DNA of 64,000 nt. Source: DASRFR01 sp035651455. Its GTDB lineage: Bacteria; Acidobacteriota; Terriglobia; Terriglobales; Acidobacteriaceae. The notes beneath the pieces were generated by a model, which saw nothing but the letters and a program-made list of their open reading frames with translations, did no database searches and was not told the DNA's origin. The stretch's first letter is position 1. Each line of letters starts with the position of its first letter. The stretch is taken from contig DASRFR010000059.1 in the NCBI GenBank assembly GCA_035651455.1, forward strand, positions 140,475 to 204,474. Reading direction: 5' to 3'. Shown here piece after piece: positions 1-6,763 of this stretch. The position numbers and the translations under genes are program-made.

Positions 1-114
1 AAAATCGCCGTTCAATCCGAACTCGGCAAGGGTACGACGTTCACCGTGACCCTGCCGCTTCAACCCATTGTGGCTCACACCCCCGATGAGAAAGTCTTTG
101 TATTAGCGAGGTGA
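1..114 (+). CDS. Sensor histidine kinase, C-terminal end (partial)
   Basis: The first 37 codons of the window are open in frame 1 and end with TGA at 112-114. The translation contains SELGKGTTFTVTLP, the G2-box region at the end of the HATPase_c domain of histidine kinases, where the ATP lid closes. Only about the last 37 residues are present, so the input domain and the phosphorylated His lie outside the window. The stop overlaps the GTG start of the next gene (GTGA), so kinase and response regulator are translationally coupled and very probably form a cognate pair. The signal sensed cannot be told from this fragment. Confidence 0.85.
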   Translation, partial: KIAVQSELGKGTTFTVTLPLQPIVAHTPDEKVFVLAR

Positions 115-1472
115 CTGTGACAGACCAGGGAAAAATGCTGATTGTCGACGATGAACTCAGCGTGCGCGACTCGCTTGGTAAATGGTTTCATGAGGAAGGC
201 TACGATGTCACCACGGCCGAAAACGCCAGCGATGCTCTGACTCTTCTCGCGGGGCAAAAGTGGGATATTGCTCTTCTTGACATCAAGATGCGCGGTACCG
301 ACGGAATCGAACTCCAGCGCCGCATACACGAGATCGATCCCAACCTCATCGTCATTATGATGACCGGCTACGCATCTGTCGAAACGGCCGTGGCCGCACT
401 TAAGAATGGGGCCTACGACTACGTGACCAAGCCGCTCGACCCTGACGAGATCGCGCACTTGGTCAAAAAGGCGCTCGCCCACAAGCGCACGGAGCAGGAA
501 AATGTCTTGCTCCGCGAGACCGTCGCCGAAGTCGCGCGCCCTGAAGAAATTGTCGGCCAAAGTGCAACCATGAAGAAAGTCTTCGACGCCATTTCGACGG
601 TGGGGCCTACGGATGCAACCGTTCTGGTAACGGGCGAGAGCGGCACCGGGAAGGAACTGGTCGCACGGGCCGTCCATCATGCCAGCCCGCGCCGCTTTCA
701 TCCGCTGGTGGTCATCCACTGCGGCGCGCTGACTGAAAGCTTGCTGGAGAGCGAACTCTTCGGCCATGAGAAAGGCGCCTTCACCGGCGCGCAGTACCGC
801 AAAAAGGGCAAATTCGAAATCGCCGAAGGCGGAACCGTGTTCCTGGACGAAATCGGCGACATCAGTCTCAAAACCCAGACCGACCTGCTGCGGGTTCTGC
901 AGGAACGCGAGATCGTTCGCGTGGGCAGCAATCAACCGATCAAAGTGGACTTTCGTTGCGTCGCCGCAACTAACAAAGACCTGGGTCAACTCATTGACGA
1001 AGGCAAGTTCCGCCCCGATCTCTTTTATCGCCTTAACGTCTTCCGCATCGAGTTGCCGCCGTTGCGCGAGCGCCGTGATGACATTCCCGTGCTGGTCAAT
1101 CATTTCGTGCGCAAGTTCTCGTTGCAGATGAACAAGAAAATCACTCGCGTGTCACCGCCGGCCATGAATCTGCTGCAGCAACAACCCTGGACCGGCAACG
1201 TGCGCGAACTGGAAAATGCCGTCGAGCGCGCCATGGTCGTCGCCGAAGAGCCGGAGCTGCGGGACCAGGACTTCGCGTTCAAAGTCAACGCCGTGCCGAA
1301 CGGCGCGCCCAAGACCCTGGATGAAATCGAGAAGGTCCACATCATGCGGGTGCTCGAACAGTGCAACTGGAACCAGACCCGCGCCGCCGAGATTCTCGAC
1401 ATCGACCGCGTAACCCTGCACCACAAACTCAAGAGGTACGGCTGGAACAAATCCCTTCTCGAAACGCGATGA
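111..1472 (+). CDS. NtrC-family sigma-54-dependent response regulator
   Basis: 453 aa with three domains. A receiver domain (about 7-120) has phospho-acceptor D57 in LLDIKM and K107 in YVTKPLD. A sigma-54-interacting AAA+ domain (about 148-380) has Walker A GESGTGKE at 175-182, the sigma-54 contact loop GAFTGA at 222-227 and Walker [12 protein letters not shown] at 240-250. A Fis-type helix-turn-helix lies at about 415-448. Once phosphorylated, such proteins bind upstream enhancers and use ATP to open sigma-54 promoters. The GTG start at 111 overlaps the kinase stop. The target genes are unknown. A sigma-54-like promoter stands before the pilin at 63867, but nothing here shows that this regulator acts on it. 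Confidence 0.95.
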   Translation: MTVTDQGKMLIVDDELSVRDSLGKWFHEEGYDVTTAENASDALTLLAGQKWDIALLDIKMRGTDGIELQRRIHEIDPNLIVIMMTGYASVETAVAALKNGAYDYVTKPLDPDEIAHLVKKALAHKRTEQENVLLRETVAEVARPEEIVGQSATMKKVFDAISTVGPTDATVLVTGESGTGKELVARAVHHASPRRFHPLVVIHCGALTESLLESELFGHEKGAFTGAQYRKKGKFEIAEGGTVFLDEIGDISLKTQTDLLRVLQEREIVRVGSNQPIKVDFRCVAATNKDLGQLIDEGKFRPDLFYRLNVFRIELPPLRERRDDIPVLVNHFVRKFSLQMNKKITRVSPPAMNLLQQQPWTGNVRELENAVERAMVVAEEPELRDQDFAFKVNAVPNGAPKTLDEIEKVHIMRVLEQCNWNQTRAAEILDIDRVTLHHKLKRYGWNKSLLETR

Positions 1473-2002
1473 AGACATTGCAACTGCTTCCGATCGGGCT
1501 TCTCGACTCCGATCTCCTGATGGACCTGGGGGCCGCTCTGGCGAACGTGTTCCGCGTTCCCTGCGAGTTGCTGCCCTTTAGCCTCGACCCCGAATTCGCC
1601 TTTCACGGCGAGCGCCAGCAGTACCACTCCTCCGAACTTTTGCGCCGGATGCAGGCCCAGCTGCGCGACGAATCGTGGCGCCTGCTGGGCGTCACCAACA
1701 TGGATCTTTATATTCCGATCCTGACGTTCGTCTTCGGGGAGGCCCAGATGGGCGGTCCCTGCGCCGTGGTCTCTACTCACCGACTCACGCAGCAGTTTTA
1801 CGGGCTTCCCCACGACCAGGACCTCGTCCGTGACCGCCTGATCAAGGAAGCGGTCCACGAGATTGGTCACACCTTAAACCTTACCCACTGCGATGATTAC
1901 CGGTGCGCGATGTCTCCCTCGCACGCCGTGGAATGGATCGACCTGAAAGAGTCCGAACTGTGCGCAACTTGCCAGAGCCGCGTGTTCGAAGTGCCGGCGT
2001 AG
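1469..2002 (+). CDS. Archaemetzincin-family zinc metalloprotease
   Basis: 177 aa from the ATG at 1469, which overlaps the previous stop (ATGA). The motif HEIGHTLNLTH at residues 130-140 followed directly by C141, then C146, a Met (M148) and a CxxC pair (C165, C168), is the archaemetzincin signature: a metzincin HExxHxxxxxH zinc site joined to a second, cysteine-based zinc site. Family members are soluble single-domain peptidases of about 180 aa with unsettled substrates, and the length here is typical. A longer frame opens at 1361 but lies inside the regulator gene, so the coupled ATG is preferred. Co-translation with a sigma-54 regulator is unusual and suggests a regulatory proteolysis role, which is inference. 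Confidence 0.88.
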   Translation: MKTLQLLPIGLLDSDLLMDLGAALANVFRVPCELLPFSLDPEFAFHGERQQYHSSELLRRMQAQLRDESWRLLGVTNMDLYIPILTFVFGEAQMGGPCAVVSTHRLTQQFYGLPHDQDLVRDRLIKEAVHEIGHTLNLTHCDDYRCAMSPSHAVEWIDLKESELCATCQSRVFEVPA

Positions 2003-2005
2003 CCA

Positions 2006-2773
2006 TCAACCTGGGGATTTCGAAGGGGCCATTATCCCTTCCCACCATTGACGCTCAGGAACTGGAGCTTTCGGCCGCCCAGCCGCCAGCCTGTTGATTT
2101 CGGCACTGGAAACCTGCACGCCCGCCCCTTGTTGCTCCAACTGACGAGGGTTGCGAGGGTAGCCGTCGTTGTCATCTTGATGGCTTTCGCCGTCTCTGTT
2201 TCCTTTCTCTTCGTGATTGGCGTACTGGTTATTTTCATCCTGGATTTCGTCCTCTTCGTCGCCGTCGCGGGCTTCTCCGCACTGGCAGGCGCCAGGCTCA
2301 CAGCCGCACTCTTCATCTTGAGCTTGCTCTTCCTGGCACTCGCATTCTTCCTGATACTCGTCGTCGTCCGGGGACCAGGGATCGACACCGAGGGGAGTGT
2401 TCTTGACCGCGCGCGGATTAATGACAACGTGAGTTTCCATGGGCTGGAAGTTGGTGTGGCGCAAGTTGACCGAGGCGGTCTGGAGCGCGTAGAGGAGGAG
2501 GCCAGCGGTCTTGCCGTCGATCTGGTTAGCGAGGATGAGGCGCATGACCTGCATCAGCGCGATCTGGACGGAGTTGGCATCTTCAAGGACAGGCAAGTCG
2601 AGGGCGGCGCGGGAGCGGCGTTTCTTGTGGTTGATAGCGATGCGCTGGTCGTGCCACTTCTTGTGAAAGAAACAGAAGCGGCTACGGCGCAGGGCGGGAG
2701 ATCCGCACAGGGTCCCGTTCACCCGGATGTGCTGGCAGCGAAGGATTTCAGGTGGAAACTCGGAATATTGCAT
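2006..2773 (-). CDS. Hypothetical protein with N-terminal Cys/His zinc-like motif and acidic tail
   Basis: 255 aa. The first 45 residues carry C13, C23, C34 and H37 spaced like a small zinc-binding module, followed by a basic patch (HKKRRSR). Residues about 60-110 look like a helical conserved region. From about 140 to 195 the protein is very acidic and cysteine-rich (for example ECECQEEQ and CGCEPGACQCG), and the rest is low complexity. Proteins beginning with this pattern are familiar from acidobacterial genomes, where they appear as hypothetical proteins; no function is known to me. It converges with the archaemetzincin gene (3 bp between stops). The plus-strand frame across it has a hydrophobic composition caused by the antisense of acidic codons. 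Confidence 0.75.
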   Translation of the reverse strand: MQYSEFPPEILRCQHIRVNGTLCGSPALRRSRFCFFHKKWHDQRIAINHKKRRSRAALDLPVLEDANSVQIALMQVMRLILANQIDGKTAGLLLYALQTASVNLRHTNFQPMETHVVINPRAVKNTPLGVDPWSPDDDEYQEECECQEEQAQDEECGCEPGACQCGEARDGDEEDEIQDENNQYANHEEKGNRDGESHQDDNDGYPRNPRQLEQQGAGVQVSSAEINRLAAGRPKAPVPERQWWEGIMAPSKSPG

Positions 2774-2889
2774 CAGTTATGACTCCGTGACGGTGATGAT
2801 TGGTGTTTGCTGGGGCGCGCAGGGAATGAGAAAAAATGGGAGAAGCGAGCCCCCCTCCCTTCCTCCCGGTGATCTTTGGCAATGAAGAA

Positions 2890-2897
2890 GATAGGCG
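2890..2897. repeat. Target site duplication, left copy
   Basis: The 8-bp word GATAGGCG directly precedes the left inverted end of the transposon and recurs exactly at 5196-5203 after the right end. Eight bp is the duplication length usual for the IS1595 family, which fits the transposase inside. Confidence 0.88.
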
Positions 2898-2920
2898 GGC
2901 AATAATATACTTGACTAACC
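2898..2920 (+). repeat. Transposon left terminal inverted repeat
   Basis: Reads GGCA followed by the 19-bp core. It matches the reverse complement of 5173-5195 except at positions 3 and 4. The TTGACT inside it (2911-2916) with TAAATT 18 bp further in (2935-2940) could form an inward-facing promoter. Confidence 0.9.
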
Positions 2921-3008
2921 ATGAGAAGAACTAATAAATTAGTTCCTGCCGTGACAGGACGCAAATTGCTGAACATCGATGCCAATAACCCGGAAGCGAT
3001 TACGCTCC

Positions 3009-3218
3009 TCAGCGCCTACCGCGAAGCGCCTGGACTACTCCGTCAATCGTGTCCGCCTTTAGGGCAACAGGGTCAATCTGGACGCCGAGCAAGACGTGAC
3101 ATGAAGGACAGGAATAAGTAATCGTCCTCCACGAAGACCCGAATAGTGTAGTTGCGTTAACCTCGTTGAAATTTACCCGCATGATCGGCGCTTCACACTT
3201 AGGGCAAAGAGCTGCCAT
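3009..3218 (-). CDS. Small zinc-ribbon protein, transposon passenger
   Basis: 69 aa from the ATG at 3218. It has two CxxC knuckles, CPKC near residue 5 and CPSC near residue 36, the standard layout of a single zinc ribbon, followed by a short helix-like tail (VALKADTIDGVVQALRG). The reading frame is open further upstream, but the ATG beginning MAALCPKC removes a low-quality leader that runs into the next gene. It sits 44 bp downstream of the 244-aa gene on the same strand inside the transposon, so the two may be co-transcribed. Its role is unknown; a nucleic-acid-binding accessory or a cargo function are both possible. Confidence 0.65.
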   Translation of the reverse strand: MAALCPKCEAPIMRVNFNEVNATTLFGSSWRTITYSCPSCHVLLGVQIDPVALKADTIDGVVQALRGRR

Positions 3219-3262
3219 GGTAGTTTTTACCCCTTCTCCCCTCGCCGGGGGCGCGAATTGTG

Positions 3263-3997
3263 TCAAACCAAATACTGACTGAAGCTATCGATTATTCCGC
3301 TGACAAACTCCGACATTTTATAGAGCGTTTCAAGAACCGACTTACTACCGACAATCTCAAGATCGCGGAACGCTATATCGGTGCCGAACTTGATATTCTC
3401 TGCCGCATTCGCAAACGTGGAGGCGGGAACATTCAAGAGTTCCTCGCCAAGTTCAATGTGGTAACTGCCACTCAAATCGGAAAGCCAAACATTCTCCCGC
3501 TTCAGGCCCCAACACTTGAGAGCACATGCAATCGGGACAATGAGTTTATGCTTGTCCATAATGTCGAGTTGGTGGAGATGCCAGAGCGTGTCATCTGTAC
3601 TGCGGTAAGGTTGTATCTTGCGGATCAAATCAAGGATTTCTGGCCTAATTTGCGTTACTTCTCTTTTGCCAAAGGCAGAGTCATATTGCTGTCGCGTCTT
3701 TGTGATGGGAAAGTCGATCTTGTCCGGAATCCCTCCACTGACTTCGACCAGTTGCCACGCGAGATGGTCAAGGCTGCTGCGCAGGTTATGCAAAGCGTCG
3801 CCAATGACAAGAGAGATGTCTGCCGGCATTGGATCGACCCGGGTGACGTAATAAGCTACGTGCTCAATTTGCGGCTTAGGCTTGATTCCGAGACTATAGA
3901 AGTCTCTGCCGAGGAATGCCGAGACCAGACTTTCGAGGTCGTCGATGTGCTTATTGGCCCGTTCAATTTTAAGCTCGATACCGGACATTCTGTTCAT
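3263..3997 (-). CDS. Hypothetical helical protein, transposon passenger
   Basis: 244 aa, mostly predicted helix, with no signal peptide or membrane segment. Its most distinctive part is GDALHNLRSSLDHLAWQL at residues 66-83, with R73 and H78 in an R-x4-H arrangement, and HLHQLDIMDKHKLI further on. Similar conserved hypothetical proteins with an HNLRSSLDHLAWQL-like segment occur in many bacteria without a known function. The R-x4-H spacing recalls HEPN ribonucleases, but the overall match is too weak to assign that fold. ATG codons at 3997 and 3988 are both possible starts. The 54-aa gene starts 17 bp away on the other strand. The composition is more AT-rich than the surrounding chromosome, consistent with transfer on the element. 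Confidence 0.72.
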   Translation of the reverse strand: MNRMSGIELKIERANKHIDDLESLVSAFLGRDFYSLGIKPKPQIEHVAYYVTRVDPMPADISLVIGDALHNLRSSLDHLAWQLVEVSGGIPDKIDFPITKTRQQYDSAFGKREVTQIRPEILDLIRKIQPYRSTDDTLWHLHQLDIMDKHKLIVPIACALKCWGLKRENVWLSDLSGSYHIELGEELLNVPASTFANAAENIKFGTDIAFRDLEIVGSKSVLETLYKMSEFVSGIIDSFSQYLV

Positions 3998-4014
3998 TGG
4001 AGTATGATTGGCGC

Positions 4015-4179
4015 ATGAAGTCTAAAACTGATGCCCAGTACGAGCAATTCACTGGAGCGCTAAGAAGGGTGCTCCAGGTATCCCACGATGAAATGAAAGC
4101 TAAACTTGACGCCGAGAAGCAAGAGAAGAAACGGCAGCCGAAACCGGCTTCCGGCCGCGCTTCCCGCGCAAAGGATTAG
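4015..4179 (+). CDS. Small basic hypothetical protein, transposon passenger
   Basis: 54 aa from the ATG at 4015 (MKSKTDAQYEQF...). The first half is amphipathic and the second half is rich in Lys, Arg and Glu (KLDAEKQEKKRQPK), suggesting a short helix with a nucleic-acid-compatible basic tail. Similar short proteins with VSHDE and KLDAEK-like segments recur in soil bacteria; I know of no assigned function. Its stop overlaps the transposase stop on the opposite strand by 4 bp (4176-4179). A weak GGAG lies about 12 bp before the ATG. It could be a transposition accessory protein or an antitoxin-like partner of the divergent 244-aa protein; neither is shown. Confidence 0.6.
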   Translation: MKSKTDAQYEQFTGALRRVLQVSHDEMKAKLDAEKQEKKRQPKPASGRASRAKD

Positions 4180-5147
4180 AGATTCGCTTCACTGCCGTCC
4201 TTGCCAGTGACTTCTGTAAACGTGAGCCTGCGCCCCGCGATTCCGAGCAGAGCCTTATCGAATCTGTCTTTATCGGTCAGCTTATTCCCGTCCTCATCCT
4301 TGCGATTGTTGTAGCGAAATACCTGCTCATCCAAATAGCGATCTAGATGGAACGGCTCAACGGCAACGTAGGTTCCGCGCAGGGTTCTTTTAAGCAGCGA
4401 CCAAAAATTCTCGATTCCCTGAGTGTGAACCTGCCCGTTGACGTAGGTTTCGGAATGCTTCACAACGTCATGCACGAACCGTACGCGCAGGTTGTCATAT
4501 CCGAGCCATTCATCCGTGTAGACCTTCGATCCGTACTTCACAGCATTCAAGACTTCTTTTTGCAGGGTTTCACGCTTCACGTTGGGAATGACCTTGGCGC
4601 GGACTTTGCGCACGTCACGCTCCAGCATTCCCATAACGACAGTCTTGCCCTTCGATCCGCCTTCGATGTTGTAACGGATACGCTTTTCCTTGTGCATGTT
4701 CTTCAGTTGTCCGCCGATGAATGTCTCATCGGTTTCGACTGGGCCCGAACCTCCGCCAAGCTTAGTAAACGAGCGATCCTTAAGAGCCAATCGCAAACGG
4801 TGCAAGACAAACCAAGCGGATTTCTGAGTGATTCCCAAGTCGCGCGCAATTTCGTAGGACGATACACCGTTCTTGCAGTTCACAAGCATCCAGAGCGCCG
4901 TGAGCCATTTGTCCAAGGGAATGGGCGAATCCTCGAAGATCGTCCCGACCTTGACGGAGAACTGGCGACCGCACTTTTTGCATTTCCAGCGCTTCTGCGT
5001 GGCAAGGTAATGGTGATCCTTGCCGACGCACTTCGGGCAGGTGGGAATGCCATTTTCCCATCGCAGATTGGCGACCGTGTCAATGCAGGTCTGCTCATCC
5101 GAGAAATACCGGATAGCTTGTTGAAGCGTCTTGACTTGCGCGTCCAT
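4176..5147 (-). CDS. IS1595-family transposase
   Basis: 323 aa from the ATG at 5147. The N-terminal part has the zinc ribbon typical of IS1595 (CPKC near residue 35, then WKCKKCGRQF near 55-64). A helix-turn-helix-like region follows (SSYEIARDLGITQKSAWFVLHRL). The catalytic core shows the acidic residues in VETDETFIGG and VYTDEWLGY and the later HTQGIENFWSLLKR block, matching the DDE/DDN core of DDE_Tnp_IS1595 (ISXO2-like). Length is usual and no frame damage is visible, so the enzyme is probably active. A TTG codon two codons upstream is also in frame, but the ATG follows a promoter-like sequence so closely that the mRNA could be leaderless. Confidence 0.93.
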   Translation of the reverse strand: MDAQVKTLQQAIRYFSDEQTCIDTVANLRWENGIPTCPKCVGKDHHYLATQKRWKCKKCGRQFSVKVGTIFEDSPIPLDKWLTALWMLVNCKNGVSSYEIARDLGITQKSAWFVLHRLRLALKDRSFTKLGGGSGPVETDETFIGGQLKNMHKEKRIRYNIEGGSKGKTVVMGMLERDVRKVRAKVIPNVKRETLQKEVLNAVKYGSKVYTDEWLGYDNLRVRFVHDVVKHSETYVNGQVHTQGIENFWSLLKRTLRGTYVAVEPFHLDRYLDEQVFRYNNRKDEDGNKLTDKDRFDKALLGIAGRRLTFTEVTGKDGSEANL

Positions 5148-5153
5148 GTACAA

Positions 5154-5182
5154 ACATTACCAAACTGATGTTGGTTAGTCAA
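5154..5182 (-). promoter_or_regulatory. Candidate transposase promoter reaching into the inverted repeat
   Basis: On the minus strand TTGACT (5182-5177), itself part of the terminal inverted repeat, is followed after 17 bp by TAATGT (5159-5154). The predicted transcription start falls at about the A of the transposase ATG (5147), which would give a leaderless transcript. The -35 is good and the -10 is weak (3 of 6). Confidence 0.45.
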
Positions 5183-5195
5183 GTATATTATCACC
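5173..5195 (-). repeat. Transposon right terminal inverted repeat
   Basis: Reverse-complement partner of 2898-2920, 21 of 23 positions identical, beginning GGTG when read inward. Confidence 0.9.
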
Positions 5196-5203
5196 GATAG
5201 GCG
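5196..5203. repeat. Target site duplication, right copy
   Basis: GATAGGCG, identical to 2890-2897, directly outside the right inverted end. Confidence 0.88.
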
Positions 5204-5742
5204 AGATAGGCAGGGCAAAATCTTGAGCGAGAAGGAGATGGGGAGAAAATATTGAAAACAGGGCAGTTGGCAGGAGTAGAACATGGGAAGTGCGGGTAAA
5301 AAGGCCGGGTACACTGTTAAGCTATTCTCCTGCGCAGCTAAGTATCTATGCTGGCAGATAGCTTATAGTGAAGTCTGTGAGGTCAAGGAGAAAATTTGGG
5401 GATGAGTGCAGGAATGGGAAAGGAAACGAATTCGCAGGGGTCGTCCAGCTCAAATTGTGGAAATTGCCGCTAGGCGATGTGAGATGGCAAACTATGATCA
5501 GGCTAGCAAATCGATGCGCAGTTTCTCGCGCATTGCGAGGCTCTCTCTGTATTCCTTGGCCTCAGCGGTTTTGATGAATTGCGCGCTTAGCCCCCTCCTT
5601 TGAACAAATTCCTCAATTTCGTCGAGGTTTACGTCACTGTAGAACTCCTTTCGTCGATTAACTAAATTCACAGCACGATCAACCACGGTGTCGAGCGTTA
5701 CGGCAGGCGCGCAGAGTTCGGCTTATAACTACGGAGGGGAGG
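5204..5742. other. Gene-poor stretch right of the transposon, with a possible gene remnant
   Basis: About 540 bp between the transposon and the arginine cluster. The only frame with protein-like character is on the minus strand at 5498-5686 (62 aa from a GTG; residues such as NLDEIEEFVQRRGLSAQFIKTAEAKEYRESL look like a real helical domain). It has no good start or ribosome site, and the frame stays open upstream to a stop near 5739, so it may be the 3' remnant of a disrupted gene. Plus-strand frames at 5368-5603 have no protein-like character. No RNA gene was seen. Confidence 0.4.
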
Positions 5743-6570
5743 TCAGGGCAGGAAGGCTTTCATGCAGAAGGCGCTTCCGCCGGATTTTTCAAACTCCGAT
5801 GTGTCAATCACCACCGGCTCGAGACCTTCGCTTTTGAGTATCGATGCCAAATGGTCGGTGAGATGGGGTGTGATGTAGCGCCCGTTGGCGACGATGCCGT
5901 TGCCCATGAAACCATGTGCTTCCTCGGCGGTAAGCGCGTGGATCCTGGTCCAGCCTTCTTTCAGGCTTGCCAGGGAATCTTCGGAAAACGCAGCGGGATA
6001 GATCAGCGCCGCTTCGCGATTCAGAGGGCAGAGGCAGGTATCGAGGTGGTAGCAGCGCTCGTCGACGAGGCGCAAGGAAGTGACGGGGATGCCGATCTCC
6101 TGCATCGCCGCCGAAAACTTGTTGATGGCGGCGCGCGTCGAGCGGAAGCCGTATCCGGCCCAGATTCGCGAGCGGTCGGGATGCCAGAGCAAATCGCCGT
6201 GGCCCTCGAGACACTCGCCGTAGAGGTCGACAGAAATGACTTTGTACCCGCGATTGCGGAACCACTCGACGTAGAACGGCACCTCGCGCTGCCGCGACAG
6301 GAATCGCATTTCGCTGGGCACAATGAAATTGCCGATCTTCTCGTGGTAACCGACGAAGACCTGGTTAGCGGCGAAGACCATGTCTTCCAGGCCGTCCACG
6401 GGGTCGATGGTTTCGACGTGCAGGCCGGAGGTTTCGAGGGTGCGCAGTAGAGTCTCCCATTGCTGGCGCGCCTTGGCACGATCCACGGGGACGCCGGATT
6501 GCATGTAGGGGTTTTTGACGTCCCGCACATCAAAGTATGTGGGAGGACAGAGGAGGACGCGGTTGGTCAT
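5743..6570 (-). CDS. Arginine dihydrolase/deiminase-like guanidino hydrolase (DDAH superfamily)
   Basis: 275 aa, single-domain pentein-fold enzyme. Catalytic residues visible: E122 in LEGHGD, H175 and D177 in CYHLDTCL, and nucleophile C269 in GGSAFCMK. N20 (KNPYM) and N69 (VFAANQ) sit where cyanobacterial arginine dihydrolase ArgZ/AgrE has the asparagines associated with removing both guanidino nitrogens, whereas classic deiminases and DDAH usually have other residues there. The enzyme may therefore turn arginine into ornithine, CO2 and two NH3, or act as an arginine deiminase feeding the carbamoyltransferase upstream. It is last in the minus-strand arginine cluster, 193 bp after rocD. The exact reaction is inferred; the superfamily assignment is firm. 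Confidence 0.82.
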   Translation of the reverse strand: MTNRVLLCPPTYFDVRDVKNPYMQSGVPVDRAKARQQWETLLRTLETSGLHVETIDPVDGLEDMVFAANQVFVGYHEKIGNFIVPSEMRFLSRQREVPFYVEWFRNRGYKVISVDLYGECLEGHGDLLWHPDRSRIWAGYGFRSTRAAINKFSAAMQEIGIPVTSLRLVDERCYHLDTCLCPLNREAALIYPAAFSEDSLASLKEGWTRIHALTAEEAHGFMGNGIVANGRYITPHLTDHLASILKSEGLEPVVIDTSEFEKSGGSAFCMKAFLP

Positions 6571-6639
6571 GTGTGGTGAATATAGCGCCGCAGAGCCGGG
6601 TTTCCAAATAGCGATGGCGGCGTAGCAGGATCGGGAATC

Positions 6640-6735
6640 CGCGCTGAAAGGGGCAAGCCCTGTCGGCGCGGCTGACGCCGCACCCTACCTTGTTCTTATT
6701 GGCAGGCTGAAGCGGTGCGTCCCCTTTGGGCTCAA
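6640..6735. repeat. REP-like palindromic intergenic sequence
   Basis: Between the hydrolase and rocD genes lies a GC-rich non-coding stretch with a hairpin GCGGC-TGAC-GCCGC (6668-6681). It resembles dispersed extragenic palindromes. Only one copy was noticed in this window, so the repeat status is unproven. Confidence 0.3.
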
Positions 6736-6763
6736 TACCTGCTTGGCAGATTGCTCGAATGAA

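Larger units (their letters stand above)
2898..5195. mobile_element. Complete IS1595-family transposon with passenger genes
   Basis: A 2,298-bp element bounded by 23-bp inverted ends (2898-2920 and 5173-5195) that match at 21 of 23 positions, start with GG and share a 19-bp perfect core (ATAATATACTTGACTAACC). The ends are flanked by an exact 8-bp direct repeat (2890-2897, 5196-5203). Inside are an IS1595-type transposase (4176-5147), a 54-aa ORF (4015-4179), a 244-aa protein (3263-3997) and a 69-aa zinc-ribbon protein (3009-3218). By eye the passenger genes are more AT-rich than the flanks. IS1595 elements carrying non-transposase genes are known. That these particular passengers travel as a unit is inferred from the exact boundaries. 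Confidence 0.9.

Noticed and set aside
2048..2782. Plus-strand ORF of 244 aa with hydrophobic stretches
   Set aside because: It lies antisense to the acidic, Cys-rich protein at 2006-2773. Antisense of Asp/Glu codons gives Val/Leu/Phe-rich translations, which explains the apparent membrane segments.
2921..3121. 66-codon plus-strand ORF starting right after the left inverted repeat
   Set aside because: It overlaps the zinc-ribbon gene antisense over 113 bp, its second half is low quality, and it has no ribosome site.
3260..4018. Plus-strand ORF of 252 aa across the passenger gene
   Set aside because: It is antisense to the 244-aa gene over its full length and lacks conserved segments and a ribosome site.
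4347..5168. Plus-strand ORF of 273 aa
   Set aside because: It is antisense to the transposase; no domain is recognisable.
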